A stretch of DNA of 64,000 nt from Gracilibacillus alcaliphilus (lineage in GTDB: Bacteria > Bacillota > Bacilli > Bacillales > Amphibacillaceae), in the NCBI RefSeq assembly GCF_016909015.1, contig NZ_JAFBFA010000003.1, positions 62,001 through 126,000 on the forward strand, read 5' to 3'. The notes under the pieces were generated by a model, which saw nothing but the letters and a program-made list of their open reading frames with translations, had not been told where the DNA came from and did not search any database. The position numbers were made by a program, and so were the translations under genes. Position 1 is the stretch's first letter. The number at the start of each line of letters is the position of its first letter. Below are positions 8,579 through 16,255 of this stretch, one piece after another.

Positions 8579-8760
8579 ATCGTCGATGGAGACATTCACT
8601 CCTTCTGTTTGTTTTGTTTCAATGCTATGCAGTAATGTTTCATTTAATGTTTTTGTATATTCATTTAGAGTACCCTCTACATCTTTTTTGGTTTCTGATA
8701 GGTTTGGTATGATTCTGCCCTAATTCCCCGATTTCGTTGAATATTTGACTAACATTGCTA
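8564..8760 (-). pseudogene. C-terminal remnant of an unidentified coding gene
   Basis: Minus-strand translation gives a protein-like tail, SNVSQIFNEIGELGQ then, after a +1 frame change near 8710, NLSETKKDVEGTLNEYTKTL and ending VSIDDFIAV at a stop codon. The composition suggests a coiled-coil tail rather than random sequence. No start or ribosome site is seen and the reading is lost above 8760. I do not recognise the parent gene. Confidence 0.4.
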
Positions 8761-9163
8761 TTTTACACAACAAGATTAGGCGGGGTTACCAAATTTGAGA
8801 TCGCTTTCATTTTCTGCCGAAAACGATGAAAGCATGCTACCTTTTCGATTAATTGACAAAATAGCTCCTCTGGACCCGTTACCTCCATCAGAAACTTCCC
8901 ACCAGCTACCTTCAGCACATCCTTATTATAATATAACATAGATAATACCATAATGAGTGGGACAGCAAAAATATATAGCACCACATGATCTTTTTATTCT
9001 TATAATGGAATAACGTTTCTTTCTCCCTATCCTTAGTCTGAACTTGACTGTACAAAATAATCCCTTCTTTCCACTCATTATATAGAGCAGGATTTCTGCT
9101 AAAAAGGAGGGGTTTTTGACAATCGAGTGGACTTTTTTCACCTGTATCTCGCTTTATATAATT
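8761..9163. other. Intergenic stretch without a supported gene
   Basis: About 400 bases. Two overlapping minus-strand open frames of about 70 codons exist, but neither has a ribosome site, a recognisable domain or convincing composition. The frame ending KAISNLVTPPNLVV (stop at 8763) could be the end of a decayed gene. Confidence 0.5.
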
Positions 9164-9213
9164 AAGCAGCCATAAAACTGAACCTCAGATTGAGACCCAT
9201 TTTATGGCTGCTT
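9164..9213 (-). terminator. Rho-independent terminator
   Basis: A 14-base perfect stem (AAGCAGCCATAAAA at 9164-9177 with its complement at 9200-9213) with a T-rich flank on both sides. It lies downstream of the DUF4309 pseudogene on the minus strand and may work in both directions. Confidence 0.75.
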
Positions 9214-9262
9214 ATTTTCAACAGACAAATACTTATTAGCACCAATTGGTGAGACTCATTGA

Positions 9263-9820
9263 TCATTGGGACTGAACTATACTTATGGATTTTCCAATCG
9301 CGATGACGATAAAACAACCGAGTAATACAAAGAACGCAGGGAAGATATAGCTCTCAGGAATAAAAGTCAGCATGATAAAAAGAAGCCCAAAGCCTACCAT
9401 TAACCTTCCTAGTAATCTCATCAGTTGGCGGCGGGAGAACCCCTCCATCCTGGGCATTCGTAAGTGCCTTCTGGCAGGCGGGAATGTCCCGCACTTCATC
9501 ATTCACCATCCCGATATCCACCGCATGCGAAGAATACTTCAAAAAATGAACACCCTCTGCTTCAGTAACCTGCTCTGGTGCTCCCCAAGCCTCTTCTACT
9601 TGGTTGGCAGTTGTTTCGCCAACAACAAAGCGTGTGTTCGATATTTTTCCTTTTGCAGATAATTCAAAGATATCATCCAATGATATGGTCGGTTCTTCTG
9701 CCTTTTCAGCAGGAGAACTGTGGTCTGATTCTGGTTCCATATGATCGAATGAAAAAAGGCAATGACTGCTCCACAAGCTATAACAACGATCAAAACAGGT
9801 AAGATAACACGCTTACGCAT
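9263..9820 (-). pseudogene. Frameshifted DUF4309 (YjgB-like) secreted protein gene
   Basis: A good start exists: AGGAGG, then ATG at 9820 and a signal-peptide-like N terminus (MRKRVILPVLIVVIACGAVI). The frame then ends early, while the next frame continues with an acidic linker and a DUF4309-like core (GKISNTRFVVGETTANQVEEAWG, shown here only as far as GKISNTRFVV and VEEAWG, then KYSSHAVDIG). The switch falls at a run of six T residues near 9750, so a one-base slip explains it. A second frame change near 9450 is likely, because FSRRQLMRLLG in another frame resembles the second DUF4309 helix. The last part is poorly defined. Could be a sequencing error at the T run, but more than one lesion argues for decay. 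Confidence 0.6.
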
Positions 9821-9930
9821 AGCCTATTCCTCCTATTTTTTGTCATGCAGCCAAGTCTTCACCTCAAGAATCAAGATAATATCGAAGCAGTTAATAGATG
9901 AAACAAGTACTGACTGCCTGATATGTTTCG

Positions 9931-10059
9931 TTATGTCTCTGGCATTGATTGATGTTTATTGTAAAGTGCTTGATCAACCTTTTCAAGTTTTTCTGAACAC
10001 ACTAACGGAGATTTTGTCATACATACGATTAAAAGTATACCTATCAACTGAACGCCAAT
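9931..10059 (-). CDS. Possible small protein (42 residues)
   Basis: Weakly supported. After a clear AGGAGG (10065-10070) a frame could start at ATT (10059), a rare start codon, and gives a hydrophobic N terminus (GVQLIGILLIVCM) followed by a charged tail ending HQSMPET. It lies directly after the 36-codon frame that ends at 10071. No family recognised. It may be a remnant. Confidence 0.25.
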   Translation of the reverse strand: MGVQLIGILLIVCMTKSPLVCSEKLEKVDQALYNKHQSMPET

Positions 10060-10070
10060 GACTGCCTCCT

Positions 10071-10181
10071 TCAATTCAGTTTGTGTATCGTCACTTGTAC
10101 ATCTTCATGTAACAGTCTAACTTTAATCACCGAAAGGATTTTCTCCATACTAAACAAAGAGACATGAGAATGTCTGCCCAT
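10071..10181 (-). CDS. Possible small protein (36 residues)
   Basis: ATG at 10181, reading MGRHSHVSLFSMEKIL and ending VQVTIHKLN. It has plausible protein composition and its stop codon runs straight into the AGGAGG used by the next frame. No ribosome site is visible in front of it and no family is recognised. Low confidence. Confidence 0.22.
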   Translation of the reverse strand: MGRHSHVSLFSMEKILSVIKVRLLHEDVQVTIHKLN

Positions 10182-10246
10182 GAATTTTGATTCGATGGAT
10201 AATTGTAAAATTTATATCTTCAGCCTCCATAGGGTTGCTTTAAATT

Positions 10247-11074
10247 TTAATAGTTCACTTTGTAATATAGCCCAGTCCCCACATTTACTGATAAAGATAA
10301 GATCTCGCTAACAGTTACAAATTGATAGCCTTCATTGATGAGTGCAGATAATAATTCAGGTAAAGCATCAGCAGTTTCCTGATGGATATCATGCATTAAA
10401 ACAATTGCACCCGGTGTGACGCTGTTCAGAATTTCTTCATTTATCATTTTTGCATTTCTCGTTTTCCAGTCCATAGAGTCTACGGACCAAAGAATAAGAG
10501 AGTTTCTCAACGCTGTAGCCGTTTCTTCAACACGCTTATCAAATTTACCGTAGGGAGGACGACTCATTGTCGGATACTGTCCGCTCGCTTCTTCTATATT
10601 TCTAGCTGATTCAGAAAATTCTTCTTTAATATCATATGTATCTAACTTAACTAAATTTTGATGTGAGTTTGTGTGATTACCAATTTCATGACCTGCCTTA
10701 GCAACTGCCCTGGCCATCGATGGGTTCGCTTTCGCTTGACTGCCAAGCATGAAAAAGGTTGCTTTAACATCATACTCTTCGAGAGCCTCAAGTACTTGAG
10801 GGGTGACGTCTGAGCTAGGGCCATCATCAAACGTAAGTGCAATATATTTCTTATTCCGATCCAAACTTTTTATTACTTCCGAATCCTTTTGTACCAGAAA
10901 CTGTTTGCTGTGTAATACCGTTTCTTTTAATTTATGGTCTGCCACTTTTTTCGTTGTAGGAACAGCTTGTGAATTAGCTCCAATCATCGACCCAGAAATA
11001 TAAAAAAAGGTAATCGCAATAAATATAATTAATACCCACCCTGGCCAACGAATTCGCCTAAGCACTCTGATCAT
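10247..11074 (-). CDS. Membrane-anchored polysaccharide (peptidoglycan) deacetylase
   Basis: 275 residues. One N-terminal membrane segment (about residues 12-31), then an extracytoplasmic NodB domain. Catalytic motifs are all present: TFDDGP (81-86) with the base Asp and a metal Asp, HTNSH (134-138) with both metal His residues, RPPYG, the DSMDW motif, and VLMHDIH near the C terminus. It removes N-acetyl groups from cell-wall glycans, which blocks lysozyme. It follows rsiV by 98 bases, matching the sigV-rsiV-pdaV arrangement known from Clostridioides difficile; B. subtilis has the O-acetylase OatA at this place instead. ATG start after AGAAAGGATAAATAAAA. Confidence 0.92.
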   Translation of the reverse strand: MIRVLRRIRWPGWVLIIFIAITFFYISGSMIGANSQAVPTTKKVADHKLKETVLHSKQFLVQKDSEVIKSLDRNKKYIALTFDDGPSSDVTPQVLEALEEYDVKATFFMLGSQAKANPSMARAVAKAGHEIGNHTNSHQNLVKLDTYDIKEEFSESARNIEEASGQYPTMSRPPYGKFDKRVEETATALRNSLILWSVDSMDWKTRNAKMINEEILNSVTPGAIVLMHDIHQETADALPELLSALINEGYQFVTVSEILSLSVNVGTGLYYKVNY

Positions 11075-11093
11075 TTTTATTTATCCTTTCTAG

Positions 11094-11120
11094 AAGGCTA
11101 TCAGCAGAGCTAATAGCCTT
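11094..11120 (-). promoter_or_regulatory. Intercistronic hairpin between rsiV and the deacetylase gene
   Basis: Stem of 12 bases with one G-T pair (11094-11105 with 11109-11120; AAGGCTAT core) and a 3-base loop. It ends about 8 bases before the ribosome site of the deacetylase gene. There is no T tract, so it is more likely to protect or process the mRNA than to terminate it. Confidence 0.5.
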
Positions 11121-11172
11121 ACCTGCATATCAATATAGTTTCCCGTATTATTACAATTATGGGTACAGTATA

Positions 11173-12048
11173 TTAATGAATGTATTCATTACTAACGAGC
11201 ACTTCCCTTAAAACTTCAGTTGGAATTATGAATTCAACTGTTCCCATATACCCTGGTGCAACCTCATATTCATCAAAAGAGATGACAAGCTTCCCGTTAT
11301 TATTAATATAAAATTGCTGTTCAGCTTTTATTGCTTTAAAAAAATCATCAAAGTTGTCCAATCCAGCATCTTCCACCCAATACACTTTATCAGTATCTGA
11401 TTTCATTTGTTCAAGCATTTGATGCTTGATATTTTCGCTAATTACCTGAATATAGCTATCATCTTTGAATAACATTGGTAGTGACAGCAATATTTCATTC
11501 TTTTTATCAATCGTGTCATATTGAAGCGACGTCGAACTTGAACCGGCAATTCTACTAACATACCTCTCTAACACTAAAATTTGCTCATTATCTGTCTTCA
11601 CTTCGAAATCACTAGAAATTGCATAATGATCGGACTCCCCCTCATTAACTAATTCCATAATAGCTTCAAATTCTTTATAAAGGGTTTTACCTTCCTCTAA
11701 ATAGTCCTCATTTAGACTATCTTCAAGATTCTTGTTTTCTAAGCCTGTCACTGCCGGTACTTTAATATCTGCTGATAGAAGGTCATCTTCCTCTTCAAAT
11801 TGTTTAACTGTTATAACCTTTACAACTTCTCCAACTATAGGTACCTCAGATAAAGCTTGAGCCATTGCTGGACTGACATTGACACTCGTTGTAAATAGTA
11901 AAGCAGCTGCTGCAACACCAGCAGACCATTTAGCTGTAAGTTGTTTAATTCTCCGTTTTTTCAGTGCCTCTTGTACAACAGTATCAAGTTCTTTTGGGAT
12001 CACGATTTCATCATACTTTTTCTTTAAGGATTTAAAATTTCTTACCAT
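11173..12048 (-). CDS. rsiV: Anti-sigma factor RsiV
   Basis: 291 residues from the ATG at 12048, preceded by GAGGAGGATAAAC; the gene overlaps the end of sigV by 17 bases, so translation is coupled. Cytoplasmic N terminus, one membrane segment (about residues 40-62), then an extracytoplasmic DUF3298/RsiV domain with LSADIKVPAVTGLENK near its start and an EFIIPTEVLREVL-type end. In B. subtilis and C. difficile RsiV binds lysozyme directly, which triggers its proteolysis and frees SigV. Here it probably senses lysozyme in the same way, an inference from synteny and domain layout. Confidence 0.88.
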   Translation of the reverse strand: MVRNFKSLKKKYDEIVIPKELDTVVQEALKKRRIKQLTAKWSAGVAAAALLFTTSVNVSPAMAQALSEVPIVGEVVKVITVKQFEEEDDLLSADIKVPAVTGLENKNLEDSLNEDYLEEGKTLYKEFEAIMELVNEGESDHYAISSDFEVKTDNEQILVLERYVSRIAGSSSTSLQYDTIDKKNEILLSLPMLFKDDSYIQVISENIKHQMLEQMKSDTDKVYWVEDAGLDNFDDFFKAIKAEQQFYINNNGKLVISFDEYEVAPGYMGTVEFIIPTEVLREVLVSNEYIH

Positions 12049-12565
12049 GTTTATCCTCCTCAATAGTTAGATCTTCGTCCAGTTCAACTTTCAGCAATTT
12101 CAATGCTCTGTAAAGCCTTGTTTTAATCGTATTAACATTTTCATCAACAATTTTAGCAATTTCTTCTATTTTCATATCCTCAAAATATCTAAGTAGGATT
12201 ATTGTTTTGTATTTATCTGGAAGGTGGTCAATCGCCGCTTGTAAATCTAAATCGTGATACTCATCTTCACTACCATTTGCCAAGGCCTCCATCACGGTGG
12301 CATCTACTACGCTTAGCCGTTTATACTTTCGTAAATAGTCTAAGGAAGTATTTACAATTATCTTATAAAACCAACTTTTTAAACTAATTTGATTTTCCAA
12401 TGTGTTGATATGAATTAAAGCTTTATGAATGGATTCCTGTACGATGTCAAGTGCATCCTCTTGGTTTTTCACATAACTATATGCAATCCTATACAAACTC
12501 TCCTTATTCTCCAAAATAAACTTGGTTAATTCTTTTTCTGTTTTTGATTTTTTTAATAACCCCAT
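12032..12565 (-). CDS. sigV: ECF RNA polymerase sigma factor SigV
   Basis: 177 residues. Region 2 contains LYRIAYSYVKNQEDALDIVQ and SWFYKIIVNTSLDYLRKYKR; region 4 contains LPDKYKTIILLRYFEDMKIE and NTIKTRLYRALKLLK. It is paired with an RsiV-type anti-sigma factor, the usual arrangement for lysozyme-induced SigV. ATG start; AAGGAG lies about 11 bases upstream. I could not find a convincing ECF promoter (TGAAAC-N16-CGTC) in the upstream 200 bases, so autoregulation is not shown by sequence. Confidence 0.88.
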   Translation of the reverse strand: MGLLKKSKTEKELTKFILENKESLYRIAYSYVKNQEDALDIVQESIHKALIHINTLENQISLKSWFYKIIVNTSLDYLRKYKRLSVVDATVMEALANGSEDEYHDLDLQAAIDHLPDKYKTIILLRYFEDMKIEEIAKIVDENVNTIKTRLYRALKLLKVELDEDLTIEEDKHGKKF

Positions 12566-13021
12566 CTAATTAAGAACTCCTTTTTCGGCGGTTAATTGAT
12601 TATTGCATACTGGATGATTCGTGAGCAGTTGTGCCTAATCGGCATTATTTATGATAATCTGCGATCAATTTCTAACATGAGCTAAATAAAGTCAATGATG
12701 ACAAGCAAACGTATTTATGCTATTTGCTGTAACAGATTAATGATGGATATTATTTCCCCAATTACTGGCCTAGATTTAAACAACTGCTTCAGTAAATAAG
12801 TTTATATACTAGACGTATAAACAAGAGAAAAAGTTTGCACATTAATGATTTTTTTAAGACTATGATCTTAGTAATATGCTGATTTTAAAAGAGCCCTAAT
12901 TTTATTGTTAAAAAAATTTATGAAGGGATAGCAAGATAAAAATAATAGTATTAACAACTATTTATTCGTTCAGCATATTAGTCTGAAGGGCAGCAAAAAT
13001 TCGATAATTTCCTAAACAAAG
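12566..13021. other. AT-rich intergenic stretch without a supported gene
   Basis: About 455 bases upstream of sigV. No frame with a ribosome site or recognisable domain was seen on either strand. It must contain the sigV promoter. Confidence 0.55.
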
Positions 13022-13053
13022 AAAAAAGCACTGTCCTAAACAAGACAGCGCTT
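13022..13053 (-). terminator. Rho-independent terminator for the small-protein gene
   Basis: Ten-base stem (13026-13035 with 13044-13053) with one G-T pair that forms only on the minus strand, followed by six T residues. The structured repeat at 13068-13213 would lie in the 3' untranslated region of the transcript ending here. Confidence 0.72.
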
Positions 13054-13067
13054 CACAATAGACAAAT

Positions 13068-13213
13068 AAAGTGAAACTTGGTTCAGTGGTTTTTCCCCAC
13101 TGAACATTAGTTGAACCAATCGGGCATTACTGGCTGTTGGATCTCCCACTTTAGAAATAACGGGTTCCCTTATTTCTAAAGTGGGAGACTACAGCTAGTT
13201 ACACTGCGATAAG
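13068..13213 (+). repeat. Dispersed structured repeat, copy 1 (146 bases)
   Basis: Begins AAAGTGAAACTTGGTTCAGT and ends CAGTTACACTGCGATAA-type (here TAGTTACACTGCGATAA). First hairpin: TTCAGTGG with CCACTGAA. Second domain: ATCG with CGAT closing an internal loop, then TTACTGGCTGT with ACAGCTAGTTA, then a 19-base inner stem beginning CTCCCACTTTAG. Similar copies lie at 34175 and 48913. No coding potential. Confidence 0.75.
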
Positions 13214-13214
13214 G

Positions 13215-13385
13215 TTAGCTAATAGGATAATACTGTTTATAACGCGGATTAATAAAATATGGCGGTCTTGGTCCAATTTTAGGCAGCTGGAATATATGCT
13301 GTCCAGCCTCATACCGTACTCCCACCTTTTCATCTGACTGGTTAACTAACAATAGCTTTACTTCCGGATTATAATAATATTGCAT
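13215..13385 (-). CDS. Small Tyr/Pro-rich protein (56 residues), unknown function
   Basis: ATG at 13385 stands 8 bases after a perfect AGGAGG. The frame begins MQYYYNPEVKLLLVNQSD, continues with VGVRYEAGQHIFQLPKIG and ends PRYKQYYPIS. Tyr makes up about one residue in six. No membrane segment or signal peptide. It is divergent to the SDR gene at 13522, and its own transcript would run through the structured repeat to the terminator at 13022. I do not recognise the family; the composition recalls small spore or stress proteins, but that is only an impression. The ribosome site and terminator make it a likely real gene. Confidence 0.68.
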   Translation of the reverse strand: MQYYYNPEVKLLLVNQSDEKVGVRYEAGQHIFQLPKIGPRPPYFINPRYKQYYPIS

Positions 13386-13521
13386 GATGTGAACCTCCTA
13401 TTCCCTTCTATTTCTTACTTTATTCAATTTCTTGTGATATGGAACTAGCAGATGAATGTTTCACTACATTCGCCTATCTCGCATAAGGTAATGCAACAAG
13501 ATCATTTCGAGGAGGATGTAC

Positions 13522-14442
13522 ATGTCACAGGATAAACCAACAAGTCAAGACTATCCACTGTATCCAAACTACGGGAAAATTACACAATACCAAGATGTCC
13601 CGATCACCGTTCCGGAACAGCGCCAGTTTCGTCAGCCCGGTCTAGAAAAATGGATGGTGCCGAGACCGATTATTGAAAACCCAAATTATACAGGCAGTAA
13701 TAAACTTACCGAAAAAGTTATCCTTATCACTGGAGGAGACAGCGGCATGGGTGCGGCCGCTGCCATTGCTTTTGCCAAAGAAGGGGCAGATGTTGCTATT
13801 GCTTATCTGGATGAGCATGAGGATGCCAATAGAACAAAAAGAAGAATAGAAGAACTGGGACAACAGTGTTTACTGCTTCCAGGCGATTTAAGAGATAAAC
13901 AGCAGTGCACCGATATCGTAGAGAAAACGATGGAAACTTTCGGACAGTTAGATGTGCTTTGTAACCATGTAGGTATACAATTTCAACAATTGAGCCTGCT
14001 GGATATTAGCGATGAACAATTCGATGATACGTTTAAAGTGAATATATACTCCCATTTCTATACCACACGTGCCGCACTGCCACACTTGAAGGCAGGAAGT
14101 TCGATCATTAATACGTCTTCGGTTGTAACTTATGATGGCAATAAACAGTTGATTGATTATACTGCCACTAAAGGAGCGAATATTGGATTTACTCGAGCTT
14201 TGGCTAATAACTTGGTAGATAAAGGAATCCGTGTCAACGCTATTGCCCCCGGCCGGATATGGACACCGCTTATTCCTTCAAGTTTTTCTGCAGATGAAGT
14301 AACTCTAGCGGGTAACCCTATGCAGCGTCAAGGCCAGCCTTTTGAAGTAGCGCCCACCTTTGTATATCTGGCCTCCGATGATTCACGATTTGTGACCGGA
14401 CAGACACTGCATGTTAATGGCGGCCAATGGACATCATCCTAA
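13522..14442 (+). CDS. Short-chain dehydrogenase of the general-stress (YhdF/YdaD) type
   Basis: 306 residues from the ATG at 13522, 6 bases after GAGGAGG; the ATG at 13516 touches the ribosome site and was rejected. A roughly 50-residue N-terminal extension (QDYPLYPNYGK, QPGLEKWMVPRP) is typical of the stress-induced SDR group. Then the NAD(P) motif TGGDSGMG, the NHVG motif (usually NNAG), and the catalytic Ser-Tyr-Lys (NTSSV, DYTATKGAN). These enzymes reduce small carbonyls or oxidise polyols; substrate unknown. In B. subtilis relatives are sigma-B dependent, but I saw no clear sigma-B promoter here. Confidence 0.93.
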   Translation: MSQDKPTSQDYPLYPNYGKITQYQDVPITVPEQRQFRQPGLEKWMVPRPIIENPNYTGSNKLTEKVILITGGDSGMGAAAAIAFAKEGADVAIAYLDEHEDANRTKRRIEELGQQCLLLPGDLRDKQQCTDIVEKTMETFGQLDVLCNHVGIQFQQLSLLDISDEQFDDTFKVNIYSHFYTTRAALPHLKAGSSIINTSSVVTYDGNKQLIDYTATKGANIGFTRALANNLVDKGIRVNAIAPGRIWTPLIPSSFSADEVTLAGNPMQRQGQPFEVAPTFVYLASDDSRFVTGQTLHVNGGQWTSS

Positions 14443-14499
14443 TACATCTAAATGAATATTTCTTCGGTTATATATTGTTGATTTAACCATTGCAGCAAC

Positions 14500-14537
14500 A
14501 ACAGAATGCATGGCGTGTAATCCACATGCATTCTGTT
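14500..14537 (+). terminator. Hairpin downstream of the SDR gene
   Basis: A 13-base perfect stem (AACAGAATGCATG at 14500-14512 with 14525-14537) followed by a weak T-rich stretch. Probable terminator for the SDR gene. Confidence 0.6.
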
Positions 14538-14582
14538 CTATATCATTAAGATAAAGTGAGGCTTACTTCAGAAAAATGCTTC

Positions 14583-15056
14583 TCACTCCACAAAAGCAGC
14601 GAGATTTTCCAATGTTGATCTTAAACCAATATCATGATCCTCTTTTCTAATACCTGCTGGTACATTTTCGCAGATAATGGTCACCTTGGTACCTTTTTCA
14701 ACAGGTTCCATCACCCAGCTTTGAACCATTTCACCAGCGAAAGCGGGATTCTCGGAGTCAAATAGAACAGCTTGAACTATTCGTTTATCTGGAACGAGCT
14801 CCACAAACCTCCCTTGGACTACATCTGTGTTGTCTGAGGTTTTTCCTGAGGCAGTACCATCTTCATAGGTAAGCGTAATTTGAAAGGAACCACCTTCAGC
14901 GGGCTCAAATCGATTCACCTGACCAGACATGCCTGTTGGCGGCAGCCATGTTGCTAATGATTCCGGATGGAGAAATGCTTGGTAAATTGTCTGTGAAGAG
15001 GCTTGTATAACTCTTGAGGCAATATCAATCCGCTTATTTTGTGATAGATTTGACAT
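14583..15056 (-). CDS. AHSA1/SRPBCC-family protein
   Basis: 157 residues. START/Bet v1-like fold: IDIASRVIQASSQTIYQAFL at the N terminus, then LATWLPPTGMSG and FEPAEGGSFQITLTY, and an amphipathic C-terminal helix (GLRSTLENLAAFVE). The family binds hydrophobic ligands in a central cavity; many bacterial members are of unknown role. ATG start after AAGGAGAGAGAATC. Monocistronic. A short stem (AGTGAG with CTCACT) overlapping its stop codon and running to about 14553 may act as a terminator. Confidence 0.88.
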   Translation of the reverse strand: MSNLSQNKRIDIASRVIQASSQTIYQAFLHPESLATWLPPTGMSGQVNRFEPAEGGSFQITLTYEDGTASGKTSDNTDVVQGRFVELVPDKRIVQAVLFDSENPAFAGEMVQSWVMEPVEKGTKVTIICENVPAGIRKEDHDIGLRSTLENLAAFVE

Positions 15057-15258
15057 GATTCTCTCTCCTTTTGGATTGTTTCCTTTATTTCTTTTAGGAT
15101 AGCATAGGGAGATATTCTATATTTCTTCCCGATTGCTCACCTTATCAATGAAGACATGGTTGGTCTTTGCAAGAGTCTGCTGAGATTATCGTTGTTTCGC
15201 CGTCTGTTCCAAGTCATACTTTCCCGCTGGCCTTTGTATTCTTCAAAAAAGCAGTCGC

Positions 15259-16047
15259 TTAACTAATAGCAACAGAACGATCCATAGGGGTTATCCATAT
15301 CGTTTGTTCTGTTAGAGGAGCTTGCTCATACGCTTTCAACAGCCCTTGCTGCTGAATATCAGTCTTTGCTATACGTTTTTGTTTAAGTGTTATGGAAAAA
15401 GCCCTGGAAAAAGGGAACGGATTCATCACAATATGTTCTGCGTCTTGCCAACTAATAGCATATTTTGCTGGAAAATGAGAAACAGCAGAGACTGCAATAG
15501 ATATTCCGCCCTTAAAGAATGAATGAATATGATCATCTGTTGTGCCTGGTCGATTCATACATACAAATAGAGACAACATATCGGAGAACTGCAATAAGGA
15601 GAAGTCTGCCTCCAATTGATCATGATCAAAATACGTCAAGTTATTGATTAATTGTTCTTGTCGCTGTGCTTCCTGCAAAACAAAGCTCCTTGCTTCAGGA
15701 AAGGAGGCTGTTGCCAGAAAGCGCTGATAATGCTTACTGCACAGTAATGCGGCATAATCATCTTTTTTCTGTATCTTCTGAATTCCTTGTGTATACAGCA
15801 CTATTTTGGGGATATTAGGAAAGTCAATAAAAGAATAGGGATGGTTGGTACGGTCATTCCAAAAAGGCTGTTGGTCAAATGCCTGCCAGCCGCAATCATG
15901 CTGATAAGCGGCATAAATAACAGAATCCTTATAAACAATATCTCCCCAGTACACTTCCTCCAAATGCATTAAACATTCCCCAGACAAAAGCGCATGATCC
16001 GGCTGTGATATTAAGATAAAGTGTTCCCCTTCTTCACGAACAATCAT
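15259..16047 (-). CDS. DUF3891 family protein
   Basis: 262 residues. N terminus MIVREEGEHFILISQPDHAL, then AAYQHDCGWQAFD and a C-terminal DUF3891-like layout rich in His and Asp pairs (YFDHDQLEAD). The DHA and QHDCGW positions suggest an all-helical HD-like fold with a metal site, but no activity is established for the family. ATG start after AAAGGAGACAGTATCC. No membrane segment. Stands alone between the AHSA1 gene and the divergent BCCT gene. Confidence 0.85.
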   Translation of the reverse strand: MIVREEGEHFILISQPDHALLSGECLMHLEEVYWGDIVYKDSVIYAAYQHDCGWQAFDQQPFWNDRTNHPYSFIDFPNIPKIVLYTQGIQKIQKKDDYAALLCSKHYQRFLATASFPEARSFVLQEAQRQEQLINNLTYFDHDQLEADFSLLQFSDMLSLFVCMNRPGTTDDHIHSFFKGGISIAVSAVSHFPAKYAISWQDAEHIVMNPFPFSRAFSITLKQKRIAKTDIQQQGLLKAYEQAPLTEQTIWITPMDRSVAIS

Positions 16048-16172
16048 GGATACTGTCTCCTTTCAAAATAATGGAAATTATAGTTGGATATTAGAAATAA
16101 ACTATACCTTCCTATGTATTTATTTTATACAATGACCCCATTAAGTTCCAAATATTCGCAGCTCTCTGCTTT

Positions 16173-16201
16173 TTGCATCTGAATTTGCCATAGAGTATAT
16201 T
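16173..16201 (+). promoter_or_regulatory. Sigma-A promoter of the BCCT transporter gene
   Basis: TTGCAT (16173-16178) and TATATT (16196-16201) are separated by exactly 17 bases, 55 bases before the start codon. The gene itself has a CGGAGG ribosome site. Confidence 0.6.
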
Positions 16202-16255
16202 TTTTATAAAAATACAAAAGTTAAATAAAAGTCACCTATCTATCGGAGGTTTCAT

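Noticed and set aside
8763..9141. Two overlapping minus-strand frames of about 70 codons
   Set aside because: No ribosome sites or recognisable motifs; the frame ending TPPNLVV could be an old gene end but cannot be supported.
9762..10061. 99-codon plus-strand frame
   Set aside because: Antisense to the DUF4309 pseudogene start and to the small frames; no ribosome site and no domain.
13068..13213. Structured repeat considered as a MITE or riboswitch
   Set aside because: Ends are not inverted repeats and no target duplication is seen; position after genes and lack of a conserved ligand pocket argue against a riboswitch.
13386..13521. Sigma-B promoter before the stress-type SDR gene
   Set aside because: A partial GTTTCA block is present but no GGGTAT-like -10 at the right distance.
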